Source of the DNA: Nemophila menziesii
Taxonomy: Eukaryota; Streptophyta; Magnoliopsida; Boraginales; Hydrophyllaceae
Assembly: GCA_029959085.1 (NCBI GenBank)
Contig: JARWIR010000003.1
Location: 31,387,505-31,451,504, forward strand
Length of the DNA: 64,000 nucleotides
Reading direction: 5' to 3'
Shown here: one piece after another, positions 1 through 12,860 of the stretch
Layout: every line of letters begins with the position of its first letter
How positions within the stretch are numbered: position 1 is the stretch's first letter
Notes under the pieces: model-generated
The model's database searches: none
Told to the model about the DNA's origin: nothing
What the model saw: only the letters and a program-made list of their open reading frames with translations
Made by a program: the position numbers and the translations under genes

Positions 1-690
1 ACTACTCGGCTTATAAAAATTTTGTTCTGCCCATTCACATCGCGTTAAGATAAAAGCACCTATTCTCCAAATAACCAAATGATTTACATTTTTTTACAAC
101 ATGGGGATAAGTTTTCATACTCCACTTCAATTCGAAATTTTATCCATTATTTGATCCAAACTCAACTACCTCCTACCTCTCTTTGCTTAAATCCAATTCA
201 ATAACATTCTAGCATAACTAATATCCTCATTTTTTATTGTTATACCATCGGTACGTATAGGCATTTAAATTTTTGAAGCTACTTTAGCTAACCCATAATA
301 CATTCAAGCTTTTATCGGAAGATTCCTAATGATTATCCAAGAAGGGATTTTGGTATTCTCGAGGTTTCCAAAGTCAAAGAATCTAGGATTTCAGTGAGTA
401 AAAGGATACACCCATAAGATAAAAATGGACCTTTCGTGAGAATACTCTTCATATCCTCGTCTTTCTCAAATTTTGATACGAGCCACCCACTAGGATGTCT
501 TCTACGTCACAAGAACCTTCCACTCCTTAACAATTCTTCTAATATCCTCCCTATCCGATGTTTTCTCTCCCGCTACATAACCAATGGGTGAAAAACCAAA
601 TGCTTGTTCAATAGTTAACACATTACTTTCTAACATTTGTAGCACTTTTTCTTCAATAGGTTCAAAGTATTGAAACTCCATGCCTACCAA
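1..690 (-). pseudogene. Decayed DUF4283/CCHC-knuckle ORF (LINE ORF1-like)
   Basis: Read on the minus strand, pieces in shifting frames resemble the plant DUF4283 plus zf-CCHC_4 module found in LINE ORF1 and related retroelement proteins. Around 690-502 is a segment with GYVAGEK; around 358-301 one reading PSWIIIRNLPIKA; around 262-205 one with PIRTDGIT; and around 108-55 a knuckle-like C-x2-C-x-S-F-G-Y-x4-C whose usual His is Tyr. Stops and frameshifts separate the pieces, so it is a pseudogene. The 3' end runs off the left edge. DUF4283 proteins are thought to bind nucleic acid for retrotransposition. I cannot tell whether a LINE or another retroelement is the source. Confidence 0.6.
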
Positions 691-2276
691 AGATTGTGAT
701 TATTCAAAAGTACACTCCTATAATTATCTTTAACTTTTTCCTCCATTGTTGAATGGGACATCCCCAGATTCTTTGCAACGATGCTAAGGTTCCAGGGGAA
801 AATTCACGGGTCCCTTGGTGGTCCTTTCACGCCCAAATCAACCATATTATTTGATGCACAAGAATCCTCAACAACGATCTTCATAGGATTTGATTGAAGT
901 TTTTTAATAAATACTTGGTGAGCCACAAGTTCATCCCAAACTTTTTAAAGTTTTGTCTTTAATTTGTCCTCCACACACTTAAAATCCTTGCTTTAGACTC
1001 CAATAAGACATCAAATTCACTAAGATTTCAATTTTCACAAAATTTACCGGATTTTGCTTCGAAAAACTCACCCGATTGAAGACCACTAAGTCGAGTGGAG
1101 ATAGCTCATCCCTTAACGGCGGCTGTGCCCAATCCGATCGGTTGATGCTACCCTAGAGAAGTTCGGTTATCACTAAGACCCAAGAGTTGGCCCTTTATCT
1201 CCTCACCTTCAATGGTTTCCAAGCTAGGTTTTAATTTCCTCAATCCCCCTTTTCAAGAGCTCCTTTTTCCCACCCTTTGATGTTCTATGAAGACCAACAA
1301 CCGGTGAGTTATGTGGTAGCGTGAGGCTACTCATGCTTGTGAGAGACCAGGTTTCCAGGTTTGCGCAAGACGTGAGGTTCTTGAGGGTCACTTGTGTCCA
1401 AATCGATCGGTGAAGATCCTTAAGAATAGTGTGATTTTGTTTGATTCATCAAGAAATGAAGAAACTGAAGAAAAAACGATGAGATATGTGGTAAATCAAA
1501 ATGATTTAGGAGAAAAACTTATTTCCTCTCTCTAGTTTTTCTCTTTAAGCATTATTTGAGAAGTTTACTTAGCAAAACAAGAATATTTCTTATTTTACAA
1601 AATTTATAGACACTATTAATATCATGATTCTGAATTTACTCAAATTTAAATGAAAATTGAACTACAATCTATTTTGAGTGAGTTCCGAATCCTTTATATA
1701 AAATATCGTTGATAATTTATGTGAGATAATAATAATTTTTTTAAATTTTACTATCTCGATAGAACACGAGTTATGAGAATTATCAAAAGGTACAGAGCCA
1801 ATGAATTTAACTAAAATTCCATGAATAATGAGAAATTATAACCATTCACATGGTAAGAAACATAGAACCAGTAAATGGCAAGGTCGATAATTGGTGGTCT
1901 AAAACCCCTAGTGATTAGATGATGCTCTTACTTGTCACGCATTTTCATGGTGAACAGAAAAGTAGGTTTAAACTTTGTTAAATTACTCTTTCTAAGTGGA
2001 GTTATAATATAATGGCGATCGAAACTAGAAGGGAAGCATGTGAATGTAGCATTGGTTTCATGGAGTCTCCCCTTTTAATGAAAAGAATGTGAGCAATGAA
2101 TTTGGTGTTTCTCCTTGTTATATATGCATATTAAAACTGCTTTTCAAAGAGTAGCATGTTCCGACCTTGTTCTACCCTCCTTAATCCGTTGTAGTTTTAT
2201 TCAAAATAATGATGGAGAGATTGAACACGCTGGAAATTGTAATCTCTATTGATCTCAAACTATTTTCTTTTATAAC
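691..2276. other. No gene recognised
   Basis: The minus strand between about 1330 and 690 has short open stretches that could be the N-terminal part of the DUF4283 relic, but nothing is diagnostic. From 1430 to 2276 the sequence is AT-rich with no open frame, terminal inverted repeat or tandem structure that I can support. Confidence 0.4.
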
Positions 2277-2349
2277 TCTACTTTTTTTTACAAATGAGGT
2301 CAAAATGACCAGGAAGATTGCTTCCTTACAATTTATTGACTAACTGAAT

Positions 2350-5300
2350 GTATACGTGGTATAGCTCATCCATAGCGATACCGCACTAGTAATCTCCATA
2401 GACTAACGGGAGGATCCCGAAATGGTATTGGGCCTTCCTTATTACACATTCCAAACTTAGCTATCTAATCTGCGCACGCGTTAGCTTCGCGAAAGCTCTA
2501 AACCAGCTCAAATTGATCATTAGATGCCAAAATCCTTCTACACGCATCTACAATATCCCCCGAAAATCCCCTTGAACTCACATCGCCCTTCACTAGCGCA
2601 TGCAGTTCACACGAGTCTGTTTCGACGGTAAAGTTAGTAAACCCACGTAAAACTGCCATATCCAACCCGAAGTGTAGTGCTAAGAGTCCTGCTTCGAAAG
2701 GTGTACATGCAGCGCTCCTACCGGCAAAACCACCTAAGTAATCCCCATTCGTATCACCAAAACACCTCCTGCTCTAGCTATACTACTAACTGCGTCATAT
2801 GCCCCATCCACATTAAGTTTTATTCAGCTCACAGGTCTCACCCATTTCACAAGGGTAGTCTTTGCACACGTGATTAACCTGCCATCCCTCTCGAGCCCCC
2901 AATGTTCTCACGTAATCAGTAGCGGTGTTAAGTATAATTGCAAGGAGCTCGCTAGTCGATCTTTTCCTCCCGGAAGGTTTAAAAACTCGTGTGTTACGAT
3001 CAACCCAAGTATGCCATACAAACTCAGCTATTAAATTTATTCTCTCCACGCCATTAATTAACCCTTTTTGGGACAATAACCAAGTCCACCACCTGCTACT
3101 TTCCTCAACACCCCCTGAACTGCCCATATCGCTGCTGTAATTTTGTATTCCCGAGGATTCTGCTACTGGACAATTTTTTCCACACTTTGAGCGTGCTGTC
3201 TACTATCTTCTCGGAGAACCTGCAGCTGAGCAGCCTCGCCCCTACTGTTTTCGCGAAGACCCTGCCTTCTGCTGTCTTCGCAAGAATTATGAAGCAGCAC
3301 CCCATTATTTTCGATGAATCCGAAGCTGTTGGATGTCTCCCCATCCCTATACCGACCCCGCTGTCCCCCACCACCATACACAGCCTGTTGAACAGTAATG
3401 ACACCATTTATATCCTGAATTCCAGAATATTTTCGTACCCCATTCTGTTGTATATCCGTACCCATTAAATACCAATTTCGAACCTCCTTGTATTCTCTAC
3501 AGTACCGAAAAATATGAACTGCAGTTTCCCTTTCTAACCCACAATTCTCGCAAAAAGAATCGTCCACACTATCTCGCAGCTCCTGATTATTCCCTGTTGG
3601 CAACCTCTCCCAAACCGCACGCCATAGTAGGAATTGTACTTTTTGCGGATATTTTAACGACCAAATACCATCCCATTTAATGTTAATGTCATGAACCTCT
3701 TGAAACGTACTAGCATAAGCTGACTTCACCGAGAAGAGCCCCGAAGATTCAAGAGACCACTTATAAATCTTCTCATTACCATTTATTACTTCCGTTAGAC
3801 CTTGGCTAAGTACCTCTCTAACCGTAAGTAAATTTTTGCACATCCTTGAATTCGATTGTTTTCCTACTTTCTCCATAAACCCGCCTCTAAAATATTTTTG
3901 CTTTAGCGCACTAACCCAAAGTGTTGGATCATTCTGAAGTACTTTCCACCCTAACTTAGCTAGAAGGGATTTATTATAGCTTCTCGCCCCCTCAATCCTA
4001 ACCCTCCACATTTCTTAGAACGACACAAAATCTCCCAAGATAGCCAATGAACTTTACGTTCCTCCTCATAAGACCCCTATATAAAATCACAGATAATTCT
4101 ATCTATTTCCTCACATACATGGACCGGCAATTTCATAGTTTGCATAATATAAGTAGGTATATCCATTAGTACCGATTGCGGAAGGGTGATCCTCCCAGCT
4201 AATGATAATTTTTGGCTTTTCCAATTCGGAAACTTGTCTCTCATTTTGGCAGTTGCCCGGCGAAAGAAACCTCTCGGGAGGCGTTGTGAGCGTATCGGAG
4301 TTCCTAAGTAAGTTCCCAACGAATCGCTCAATTTGAACCCACTTCTACTAGCCAGATTTTCAGCCTCTTCTTTGTGAACATTCGTTGAAAAATATATCAA
4401 ATATTTTGCCTCGCTAACTATTTGTCCAGCCTCATCGCAAAACATTCTAAGCACCGCCTTAATGAGATCCACTTGAGCTTTCCCGGCCTCAGCGGATAAC
4501 AGCAAGTCATCTGCAAAAAATAAATGCGAGATTGGGGGTCCTTGTCTGTGGAGTCGAATGGGAAGCCATTCTCCTCCTCCGCAAAGCCCCTAAATTATAC
4601 TAGATAATTGTTCCATACATAACACAAATAGATAAGGGGAAAGAGGATCTCCCTGCCGAATGCCCCTTTGAGGGATGAATTCTTCTAGCTGCTCCCCATT
4701 CGACAATACTCACATAGAATTAGTAGTCATGGCTGACATAATTAAGTCCATCCAAGAATCTGGAAACCCAAAATGCGTGATAGTATCTCTGATGAACCTC
4801 CAATTCAACTTGTCGTAATCTTTGGCTAAATCGAGTTTAATCGCCATATATCCCTTTTTTGGCGAAAGTTTCTGAAACCGATGATCTATCTCTTGCACCA
4901 AAACCAAATTGTCAATAGGCGATCTTCCCAGAAGAAAACTACTCTGATTTGGGCTGATCTTCTCCGCTAGGAAAGGACGGATTCAATTAAACATAGCTTT
5001 CGTGACAAATTTGACCAGTGCATTAATGAGGCTGATTGGCCTAAGTTGCCCTACCACTTCTAACTCTGTCACCTTCGGAATCAAATGGATTAACGTCCCA
5101 TTCAATTCCGAAGAAAATAAACCCATACGGATCGACCTCCTAACCATCTCACAAACATTTGACCAATTGTATCCCAACACTTCTGATAGAAAGGTGCTGG
5201 TATTCCATCTAACCCTGGAGCTTTAGTCGGATTTGATTGAAGACAGCGGTACGAATCTCTTCATTAGTGAACTCTTCTTCCAACATATTCCTTTCAACCT

Positions 5301-8175
5301 CATCTAACCCTCTACTCTATGGTAATGCAAAGGGTCCCACAAACTTATCAGGTTCAGAATAAAGATCCACAAAATAATCTCTAACAAGCGTTTTAAGTGC
5401 ATCTTCCTCCTCAACCCAAATACCATTCGCGTCTTTAAATCGTGTAATATTCCCTACTCGTCTCTTCTTCATCGTAGCTATGTGATAGAACTTGGTGTTA
5501 CGATCCCCTGATCTATTCTAATTCTCCTTAGACCGTTGAAACCAAAACGCCCCCTCTTTTTCCAACACACTCAAATATTCTTCCCTTAATCTTTTACCAA
5601 GTCTAAATAACGAAGGTTTATATTCATTATGAAGAGATATTTGAATACCTTTAAGCCTCGCCAAAAGTATTATTTTTTTCTTATGGATATTCCCAAACAC
5701 GGTATCTTTCCATTCTAGCAATTGATTCTTCATATCCACTAAGCTATTACCTAAATTTGAATCAGATGATTTCCAACTTCCGTGAAAGAAACCCTTAAAC
5801 TCTTTATGTAGACACCAGACGGTTTCAGATATAAACCTCTTACTCACCTACTGATGTTCCATCGGAGTTACTTGAATCGAAATAGGTGTATGATCAGAAT
5901 GCCTTCGATCTAAGTGTGAAACCTTAATAAGGGGAAAAAGAGACAAAAGATTCGTATTTCCATAAGCTCTCCAATCTCCTCAATATCTGTTATCCCGTAT
6001 TCCACGAGTCACACCATGTATACCTCGGCCCCTCGAATCCTAAGTCTGTTAAATCGCAACTATGACGCCATTCTTCAAATTTCACCATCCGTCTGGTAAC
6101 CCCTGGCTTCCCTCCTTTCTTATCCTCCTCATGTCCAACCTGATTAAAATCTCCCGCGATTAACCGCGGCTCCCCAATATTACTAAATGTTTAATGAAGA
6201 GCATTCCAAAGAGGTTCTCTATCAGTTGAGTTGGGTCACGCATAAATCGCTGAGAAAACCCAAGAATCACAATTAGTTCTAGAAACCTCAATATTAATTA
6301 CCTCATTCCCAGCTGATAAACCTCGAACTACATGGTGGTCCTTTGTGTGTTCTAAAAATAATGCAATAAATAATCGAACCACAACCGCAAGTGTACGGTT
6401 GTCCCAAGTAGTAATTCTGATAAATCAGATTCGTTCCAAGGACGGAATGGTTGATCACAATGTTTAGCAAGTAGTGATTGATGCACTTATGAAAATAAAA
6501 GACAATAATATGTTTGTTTGGTTTTTGTTATTAAAGCTAATGAATGAAAGACAAATATTAAATTGCAAGTAAAAGCTAAGACGCACGTAAATTGATGTAA
6601 AACGCAATATGAGAAGTAGCACTTGAGAACGCAAGGATCCTCCCTATCCTATTTCTTAACTTATGTTGTTTAAGGGTTAAATTAGTCAATTACAATGGTC
6701 GGGATTCTAATTTCCTTATACCCCCGTCAGGGTGGACTATAAGGCGATCCTAAAGTGTCACTAGTCCCGTCAGGGTAAATATGATCCACCGTTGGATGAT
6801 TAAGTATTATTACCTCATTGGCCCTAGGATTAGCTAAGCTCGTCAGAATCATTAACTTCTATCCTATATTGAATAAATGGTTCCGTATTTAAACCCTCCG
6901 TCAGGATGATCCAATTGCCACTAATTGGAATAGCCTAAATACTATTACCTGTTCCTAGTTCATGACGCTAAAAACAGTAAATATTCATAATTTATCGAAA
7001 AGAGTAAAAGCCCTAATTTAGTTTAATTCAATAAAAACCCAAATTCAACATTCGTTAATTAATAGGAATTGGGATTCACCCATTGTTTGTTCTCAAGCAC
7101 TAAATAAAACTTAGCTCATATTAAAATGGAATACGAAATTAAAATTAAAGGAATTCATATTGTTTACAGAATTAAAAAGATAAAAGAACCTAATTTCCGG
7201 AATCGGAATGACTACGAACGGAGATATAGACCCTCTCCAGCTCTTGTAGCTTCTTCTCCTTCCTTCAGTTGCTTCTCTCTGGTGTTTTTAATCTTGCAGA
7301 ATGTGAATTGTGTGTAAAATAGAAGTCAAGGGCTGATTTTATAGGTGGAAATTCGGACTTGGACCTAGGCTTTTAATTAAATGAAATATAAAAGGCCCAA
7401 GTCCACTAACTTAGCTCAAAATCCCGTAACTGCTGATATACCTTCACTAAAACAGCTTTTCCCGATGCGTTACAACTCCGATTGACCTCATTCCAGTTGC
7501 TAAAGTTCCGTAACTCGATAAGGAATGATTTCTCTTCAAAGGTCAACAGCTAGATCATCGCTTAAGCACCTCGAAATCAGCAATCTATGGCATGGAAAAT
7601 GGATTTTCAGCTCTAAAAATAATATCGTCGGGATTTCTTTTCAAGGCTTGACTCTATCTTTTGATCTTTGACTTTCTCCTCGCATTCCTCTTCTAGCTAA
7701 CATCTAAAACCTGTAAAATACTCACTAAAAATACCAATATTACGCGCAAAAGCTTAATAAATCAAAAATGCTAGAAATAAAAGAGGAAAATCATATTATT
7801 GCATATTTAGTCCAAAAGTCTATCGAAATGATTAAATAAACACCAAAAATGATGTCTCCTAAGGGTCGAAAATAAGAACATTTAAGGAAACATCACTACA
7901 ATATCTGAATCATCCCATAAAAGCCAGATTCCTCCTTTGTAGTTGTTTGCCCCCACTCTCGTAGAGTTTGATTTTCCCATTCCTCGGATAATGTAATTAG
8001 CCTTAGACCCGCTAACTCGCGGTTCTATAATAACCGTCAGCCAGACCTTATGAATACGCATCATTTCATGGACCACTCGTTGAAAATTTGCTGCCACCGC
8101 TCCATGACAATTCCATATCAATATGTTAAGTGGCTGAGAAAGGCCTCCCCAGCACCATGTTTTCCTATTTTGTAT
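2350..8175 (-). pseudogene. LINE-1 ORF2 pseudogene (EN-RT-zf-RVT-RNase H)
   Basis: ORF2 of L1-type LINEs nicks target DNA, reverse-transcribes the element RNA and, in plants, often carries an RNase H. Visible here: endonuclease start LNILIWNCHG near 8150; endonuclease C-terminal half at 6340-5850 beyond repeat A; linker at 5847-5518; RT with LIHLIPKV and LRPISLIN near 5100; motif A as LDLAKDYDKLNW near 4810 (family usually AYD); catalytic FADD at 4506-4517; and thumb at 4505-4077. A zf-RVT follows at 4011-3480 (CENCG, then H and C), then a linker at 3127-2813. RNase H at 2810-2350 includes VETDSCELHALVKGD. The reading frame breaks between most pieces. At least a dozen lesions make it non-functional. 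Confidence 0.85.
6352..7880 (+). repeat. Dispersed repeat A (CCGTCAGGGT family)
   Basis: About 1.5 kb interrupting the LINE-1 endonuclease frame; removing it makes the two endonuclease halves contiguous in protein sense, with only about 3 bp (aaa) shared at the junction. It shares an ordered set of landmarks with the repeats at 11.3-12.86 and 30.4-31.9 kb: a gcaagtgtacgg-like start near 6390, two cccgtcagggt motifs near 6725 and 6765, a CT-rich block near 7235, and a tail with aaaatgatgtctcc near 7850. No coding capacity, no clear TG...CA ends and no terminal inverted repeats were seen. Class unknown; a non-autonomous element or degenerate LTR are both possible. Confidence 0.7.
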
Positions 8176-8212
8176 ACACATAAAACACGTTATTTTAAAA
8201 AGAAAGAGAGGT

Positions 8213-9497
8213 CTAAGAAGATACTTGTCCGTTATCCTCTTCCGTCTCCGGTAGTATCTCCATCTGTTCATCTCGATCAATCCCTCTGAATTGTGTTTCA
8301 GGCACCATAGGTACCTCTTGCTCGCCTAGTTCAAGGTGATCCCCACTTGGACCACAGCCTGGTATAAATCCCGGTGAACTATTTACCTCAAGTTGCTCTT
8401 CATGTTCCAGGTTTACTGGTTTTTCAAATCCATCACTGGCGTTAGCTACTCCAGCCATCCCACCTGACGTTGTAACCCAGCCATTACTTGGAGAATGTAT
8501 ATTTTTTAAAATTGCATTGCAGGTCCCTGTTGCATTTTCGGCCCCTGCTGCAGAAATTTCCCCATGTTGTTGCGCTAGGTTGTTGTCCGAACTAGCCTGA
8601 TCACCTACTTGTATTTCATTTGACCCTTTCCCAATATAAACCACTTGTCCGTTCTCCTTTTCAGTCATGATTTCCGCCCCTAGAACTTGATCTGAAGTCT
8701 TCTTATGCGCCTCTTGTTGGCATGCTGCCTTCAAATTTCTAACCCCATCAATACTTGTTTTTGCACCCACTTTCCTTGCGTTGGTGACCTTGTTATCCAA
8801 GGTCTTAGAACTTCCAATATAAAAGCAAAGGGCAGAACGAATCTCTCTCTTGGCATTGATGTGAGCTTCATCCTTGTCTCAAAATCGGGGTCAATAATTA
8901 TTCTGCGACCTCCCTGACCGCGTTTCGACATCTACTGATGTTTTTTTAGTCTTATTATTGCTTTCTTTTTTCTTTTCCTTTATCATGTTTTCGACTCTCC
9001 TCTGTCTTATAACCTACTGAGTTATCAATTTTGCTGATACTAACCTTATGATTCGAGGATTGTCCCACATTGAAGCTAACACCCTCCTCAACATACATCG
9101 CGCCATACCTAGAGCCAAGGTCCTTACTCAGTATACCGCGATAACCATTCGTCAGGGAAGTTTTGCTATTTTTATTAAACACCCGTTGATTTCTCTTGAC
9201 AGTCATCCACTCACCAGAAGTAGACTGTATATCAGTGGCGGGGCTTAGCGCTCCATTGTTAATATTAATCCCCTTATCCTGGGGCGTTTCCTGTGACACA
9301 ATAGTCCCGCAATTTTTCTTTTGGTGGCCGAACTTTGCGCAGGGGAAACAAACTAGGTGAAGTCCTTCGTATTCAACTAAGCAAGTCTCACCGCCAATAA
9401 CTATTTTCGGTATAAGTGTCTGACTCAGGTCCAACTCCACTGCTAACCTTGCATAGTTACCTTTTTTCCGCGTTTTAGTTTACGGGTCAATACGGAC
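8213..9497 (-). pseudogene. LINE-1 ORF1 pseudogene (DUF4283 tail, CCHC knuckle)
   Basis: ORF1 protein binds LINE RNA. The end of DUF4283 is seen at 9497-9440 (VRIDP, then NYARLAVELD) with an in-frame stop. Next comes a CCHC knuckle, CFPCAKFGHQKKNC, near 9345-9304, then a linker with SGEWMTV and LGSRYGA, both also present in LINE-8 ORF1. The frame shifts near 8940 and continues to a stop at 8213. ORF2 begins less than 80 bp downstream. The DUF4283 N-terminus is absent because of 5' truncation. Confidence 0.8.
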
Positions 9498-9508
9498 CGT
9501 CTACTTTT

Positions 9509-10470
9509 AAATGTATAAAATATTCACTAGAACTTATTGGGCATCCTCTAATCAATAAATTTACTATGTACTGAGTACATTTTATCTCGATATAATTAAT
9601 AATTGAAGATATTAATAATTTAAAACCCATTAAAAAGTTTTTCAGATTTATCCCGATTTCTCGACCCAATTTATACCAAATAAAAGGATACAAGTGTCGG
9701 AAAGGAATAAAAAAAATTGTAGTAGAAACTAGAAAGTGATGTGATATCATCCCATGCAGGATTTGATTGATTATTTATCTCTCGTTTCCACTAGGCTTGC
9801 AATGCTCCACCGCCAGGTTGTGATGAACCCTAGTGAAGATTAAGGAATATCATGTGGGGATTATTTTATGAGACTATTACAAAATATTTATAAATAAAAC
9901 AAAAGTTCACATATTTAGTGTATAATTTAAAATTAAAATCTTAGAAATATAAAAGTATCACAATAGACTTAGATACTCTTTTAAACCTAATTTTTTCTGT
10001 TTTTTAACTATATATCTCAAATTCTTTTCTTTTTTCAAAAATTAACACCCTTTTTCTTTTTTTCTCGATTTTTCTATTACCCTCCTTTACGGAAAAAATC
10101 ATTAACTTTTCTTCGATGAAAACCCTTCTAATAATGTTTCAATCTCAATCTCAATCTCCTCTATGAGATGTCGTAGTTAAAATCACCACACTTTTCTCCT
10201 ACCTAATATACTAGCAGGTTGAAAATTACTAACGCTAATGTCCGTGGTTGTTCACGACAAAAAAAATAGCGAAACATATGGCTATTCACGGGGAACACGA
10301 GCACGGAAGAGGTGTGAGACATAAGTAGAGACGATGAGCCTCATATGTTTTTAATACTATCTCTAATTTGTTTTTTGCATTTTTAGTGATTGTATGATTC
10401 AAATGTATTATTAGTTGTTTTTTCAAAGCAGTTTGATGGTTTTAATCCATTTATAATAAAAAATTATAAT
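9509..10470. other. No gene recognised
   Basis: AT-rich sequence between LINE-1 and the V-PPase fragment. A pyrimidine-rich stretch lies at 9980-10090. The 87-codon minus-strand ORF at 9487-9750 has no recognisable motif and overlaps the LINE border, so I do not call it. Confidence 0.4.
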
Positions 10471-10474
10471 TATA

Positions 10475-10752
10475 TTTAATTGATAGTGGGTGTTTTTTTC
10501 TATGGAACATTATTGGGCTATAATTTTGTTGTTAGTATTTTCGTTACTTTCTCTTTTGTTGCCCTATATGGTATTTATTGTACTACCCTTGGGATGTTAA
10601 GCACAATCACCACTGGTCTAGCTATTGCTGTTTATGGTCCAATCAGTGACATGTTTGAAGCATTAGTAAGATGGTTGGCATAAGCCACCAAATCTGTGCG
10701 AGAACTTATGTTTGTGATATTGTTAGAAACACAACTATTGATACTGGAGAGG
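10475..10752 (+). pseudogene. Vacuolar H+-pyrophosphatase exon pseudogene
   Basis: A translated segment matches the C-terminal region of plant type I vacuolar H+-PPases, the tonoplast pumps that use pyrophosphate hydrolysis to acidify the vacuole. Seen in order: [41 protein letters not shown] (10502-10650). After GPISD the frame shifts by one base and the match resumes as [16 protein letters not shown], then VRNTTID, in place of the family's AEMAGMSHRIRERTDA and GNTTAAI. The Asp before YGPISD is Val and the DNAGG motif is destroyed. It ends at gag/gtatat, where a splice donor would fit. No neighbouring V-PPase exons are found, so this is an orphan exon, dead by the frameshift. Confidence 0.85.
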
Positions 10753-11295
10753 TATATATTATATACTTTCTCTCTACTTCTTCTTAATGTTGGAATTGTA
10801 TATCCAAGAGAACAATTTTCCACATTAGAAGTACAAATATAAAGTGTAATAAGATCATTATGACTAAGACCGTCTACACTTGATTTAAATAGTGATCATA
10901 AATAATGATTGAGTTCAAGATCAATTGATGTTTGAAGTTTAAGAACACAATAGACTGTTAGGATGGTGGTACACATGTTGTAGGTCGGCACCTCATGATA
11001 CTCAAATCATAAATCTTCTCGACCAAGTAATCATTGTTTGACCCTTTTCGTACATGGAGGTCATGGTAGAAGTTGATTATAATTGTAGGTGGCATGTCTA
11101 CGGTAACCTGAATAGTCTTCTCCTTGGTCAAACTCATTGTTACATCTTGATATGTATGAAACAGACTTATAGGATCACTTTACAAATATTGATGTGTCTT
11201 GTAACTACTAATGATCAGACTATTAATCTTGAGTGTGTATGGACTCAATGATTATGTCAAAAACGTGTGCTTTAATATACCAAAAACTTGTTGCG
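10753..11295. other. No gene recognised
   Basis: Starts as possible intron relic after the V-PPase exon, then unassigned sequence. The 65-codon ORF at 11054-11251 has no recognised motif. Confidence 0.4.
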
Positions 11296-11299
11296 TCCC

Positions 11300-12860
11300 A
11301 GAGTGTACTATGAAAGATCAACACTAAGGAGAGGTTTAACTTCCCGAAAGTGTACGGGTCGTCACAAGTAATATATTTGATAAGTTTGAGTCATCTGAAG
11401 GACCATGAAAGTTACTATTTAAATATTCTAAAAGTAAAATAATGATGTAAAGTTGCTAAGGTAAAATGACAAGAAATGTAAAGATGATGTTTATTGCGTT
11501 TTTGTATAAAGGATTAAAATGCAAACAAACTAAAGTACTAATTAAACAAAATGCTAATGCAATTAACTAATGAAGTTATGCAAGATGAATGCTTGAGCTT
11601 TGCTAGTAAATGCCTATGCCACTAAATAATAGTTTTATTGATAAGGGTGAGTTGTGATGTTCACATTAGTCAGGATTCAAGTGAATCTGTAACTCCCGTC
11701 AGGGTAGACTTAGAGCGTAATCCTACACACTAATGTGTTATCAGATGAGTTATATTCCAACCCTTAGTGACTACATAGCAAACAAGACCGTCAGGTTCAA
11801 TTCCCCGCACTAGGAGTTTATACGCTATATCCGCAATTAAACCCCCCGCCTTAAGGTGTAGCCAATTATTACAGCTACCCACTACTTAGCTACGGTATGG
11901 GTAGTATTATAACAAACGTATAAAACAATGGATTAATAAATAAAACCAAACTCAATTTAAACAATAATCCCAAATGTAATAAAACATCAATTGACTAAAC
12001 ATAGATTCTTACATATGCAAACCTCAAGCAATGAGGTTAGTAAAAGTGAAAACTAAATGAAAATAAAGATAAAATCATGATTAATATACAAAACAAGATA
12101 AATTTCCTATTTGGATTGAAGGAATTCGGATATGGGATGGAGAATCACTGGGTACATAGACAATTTTCTTGTCTTCCCCTCCTCATCCTGATGTTGAGCT
12201 CTTCCTTCTCCTCTTGTTTTGATCGATTATTCTTGGATAATTTGATGGGTTACAAGATTATAAGTGAGGGGATTCTAGGAGGCTTATATAGAACATGAAA
12301 AATGGATTAGGGCTTCCATGGGTTCACTAATTAGGTTAGAAAAGCCCATACCCGCTTTTACTTAACAGATTCCAGGTTCGAATCACGACAACGGTTATTA
12401 GCATAACTTCTTCATCTTAACTCTGAATTGACTTCCGTCACTTCTCACGTGAGACTAACTTCAAGATATTTCTTAATAGAAAGTATTAGGTCCAATAACT
12501 CACAAATATGGCGTAGTGACTGAAACACTAAGGCGCAAAGATTTTTTCCGGTAAACGCTCTAACTTCCCAAAGTGGCTCTAAGCTCAAATTCTGATTTGG
12601 CTTGGGGTTTATCTTGACTTTTTGACTTCTTATCCTCATCTTGGAACCTTTTATCAAAAATGTACCTAAAACCTACACACTTAACACACAATTTAGGCAA
12701 AAAACCCTCTATAAATAGTAATATGGCCAAGACAAGAGGTAAAAGTGAAATATAGCAAATAATAGGTAAAAATATCTCACTTAGGCCAATAAAATCCCAA
12801 AATAAGGTCTCGAGAATGGATTAATCCATCACAAAAAGATATACATCAATATATCATTTA
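11300..12860 (+). repeat. Dispersed repeat B (CCGTCAGGGT family)
   Basis: Second copy of the family, same orientation as A and C. It contains gaaagtgtacgggtcgtcac near 11347, cccgtcagggtagactta near 11696, an accgtcaggttc variant near 11788, a CT-rich block near 12160-12215, and a tail with aaggtctcgagaatgg near 12806 followed by catcacaaaaag. Diverged from A and C by many indels. The 73-codon ORF at 12077-12298 lies in its CT-rich block and is not thought to be a gene. Confidence 0.65.

Larger units (their letters stand above)
2281..9499 (-). mobile_element. LINE-1: L1-type LINE, 5' truncated, split by repeat A
   Basis: A non-LTR retrotransposon in minus orientation. From right to left it shows ORF1 (DUF4283 tail, CCHC knuckle), then ORF2 with endonuclease, reverse transcriptase, zf-RVT and RNase H. 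A T-run at 2282-2289 is the poly(A) tail read from the other strand. The motif tctactttt lies at 2277-2285 and again at 9500-9508, a plausible 9-bp target-site duplication, although the left copy merges with the T-run. The element is 5' truncated inside DUF4283 near 9499. Many stops and frameshifts show it is dead. Dispersed repeat A sits in the endonuclease. ORF1 and RNase H resemble LINE-8 and LINE-6. Confidence 0.85.

Noticed and set aside
6352..7880. Repeat A as a solo LTR
   Set aside because: No TG...CA ends with a 5-bp duplication could be placed at the LINE-1 junction; only about 3 bp are shared.
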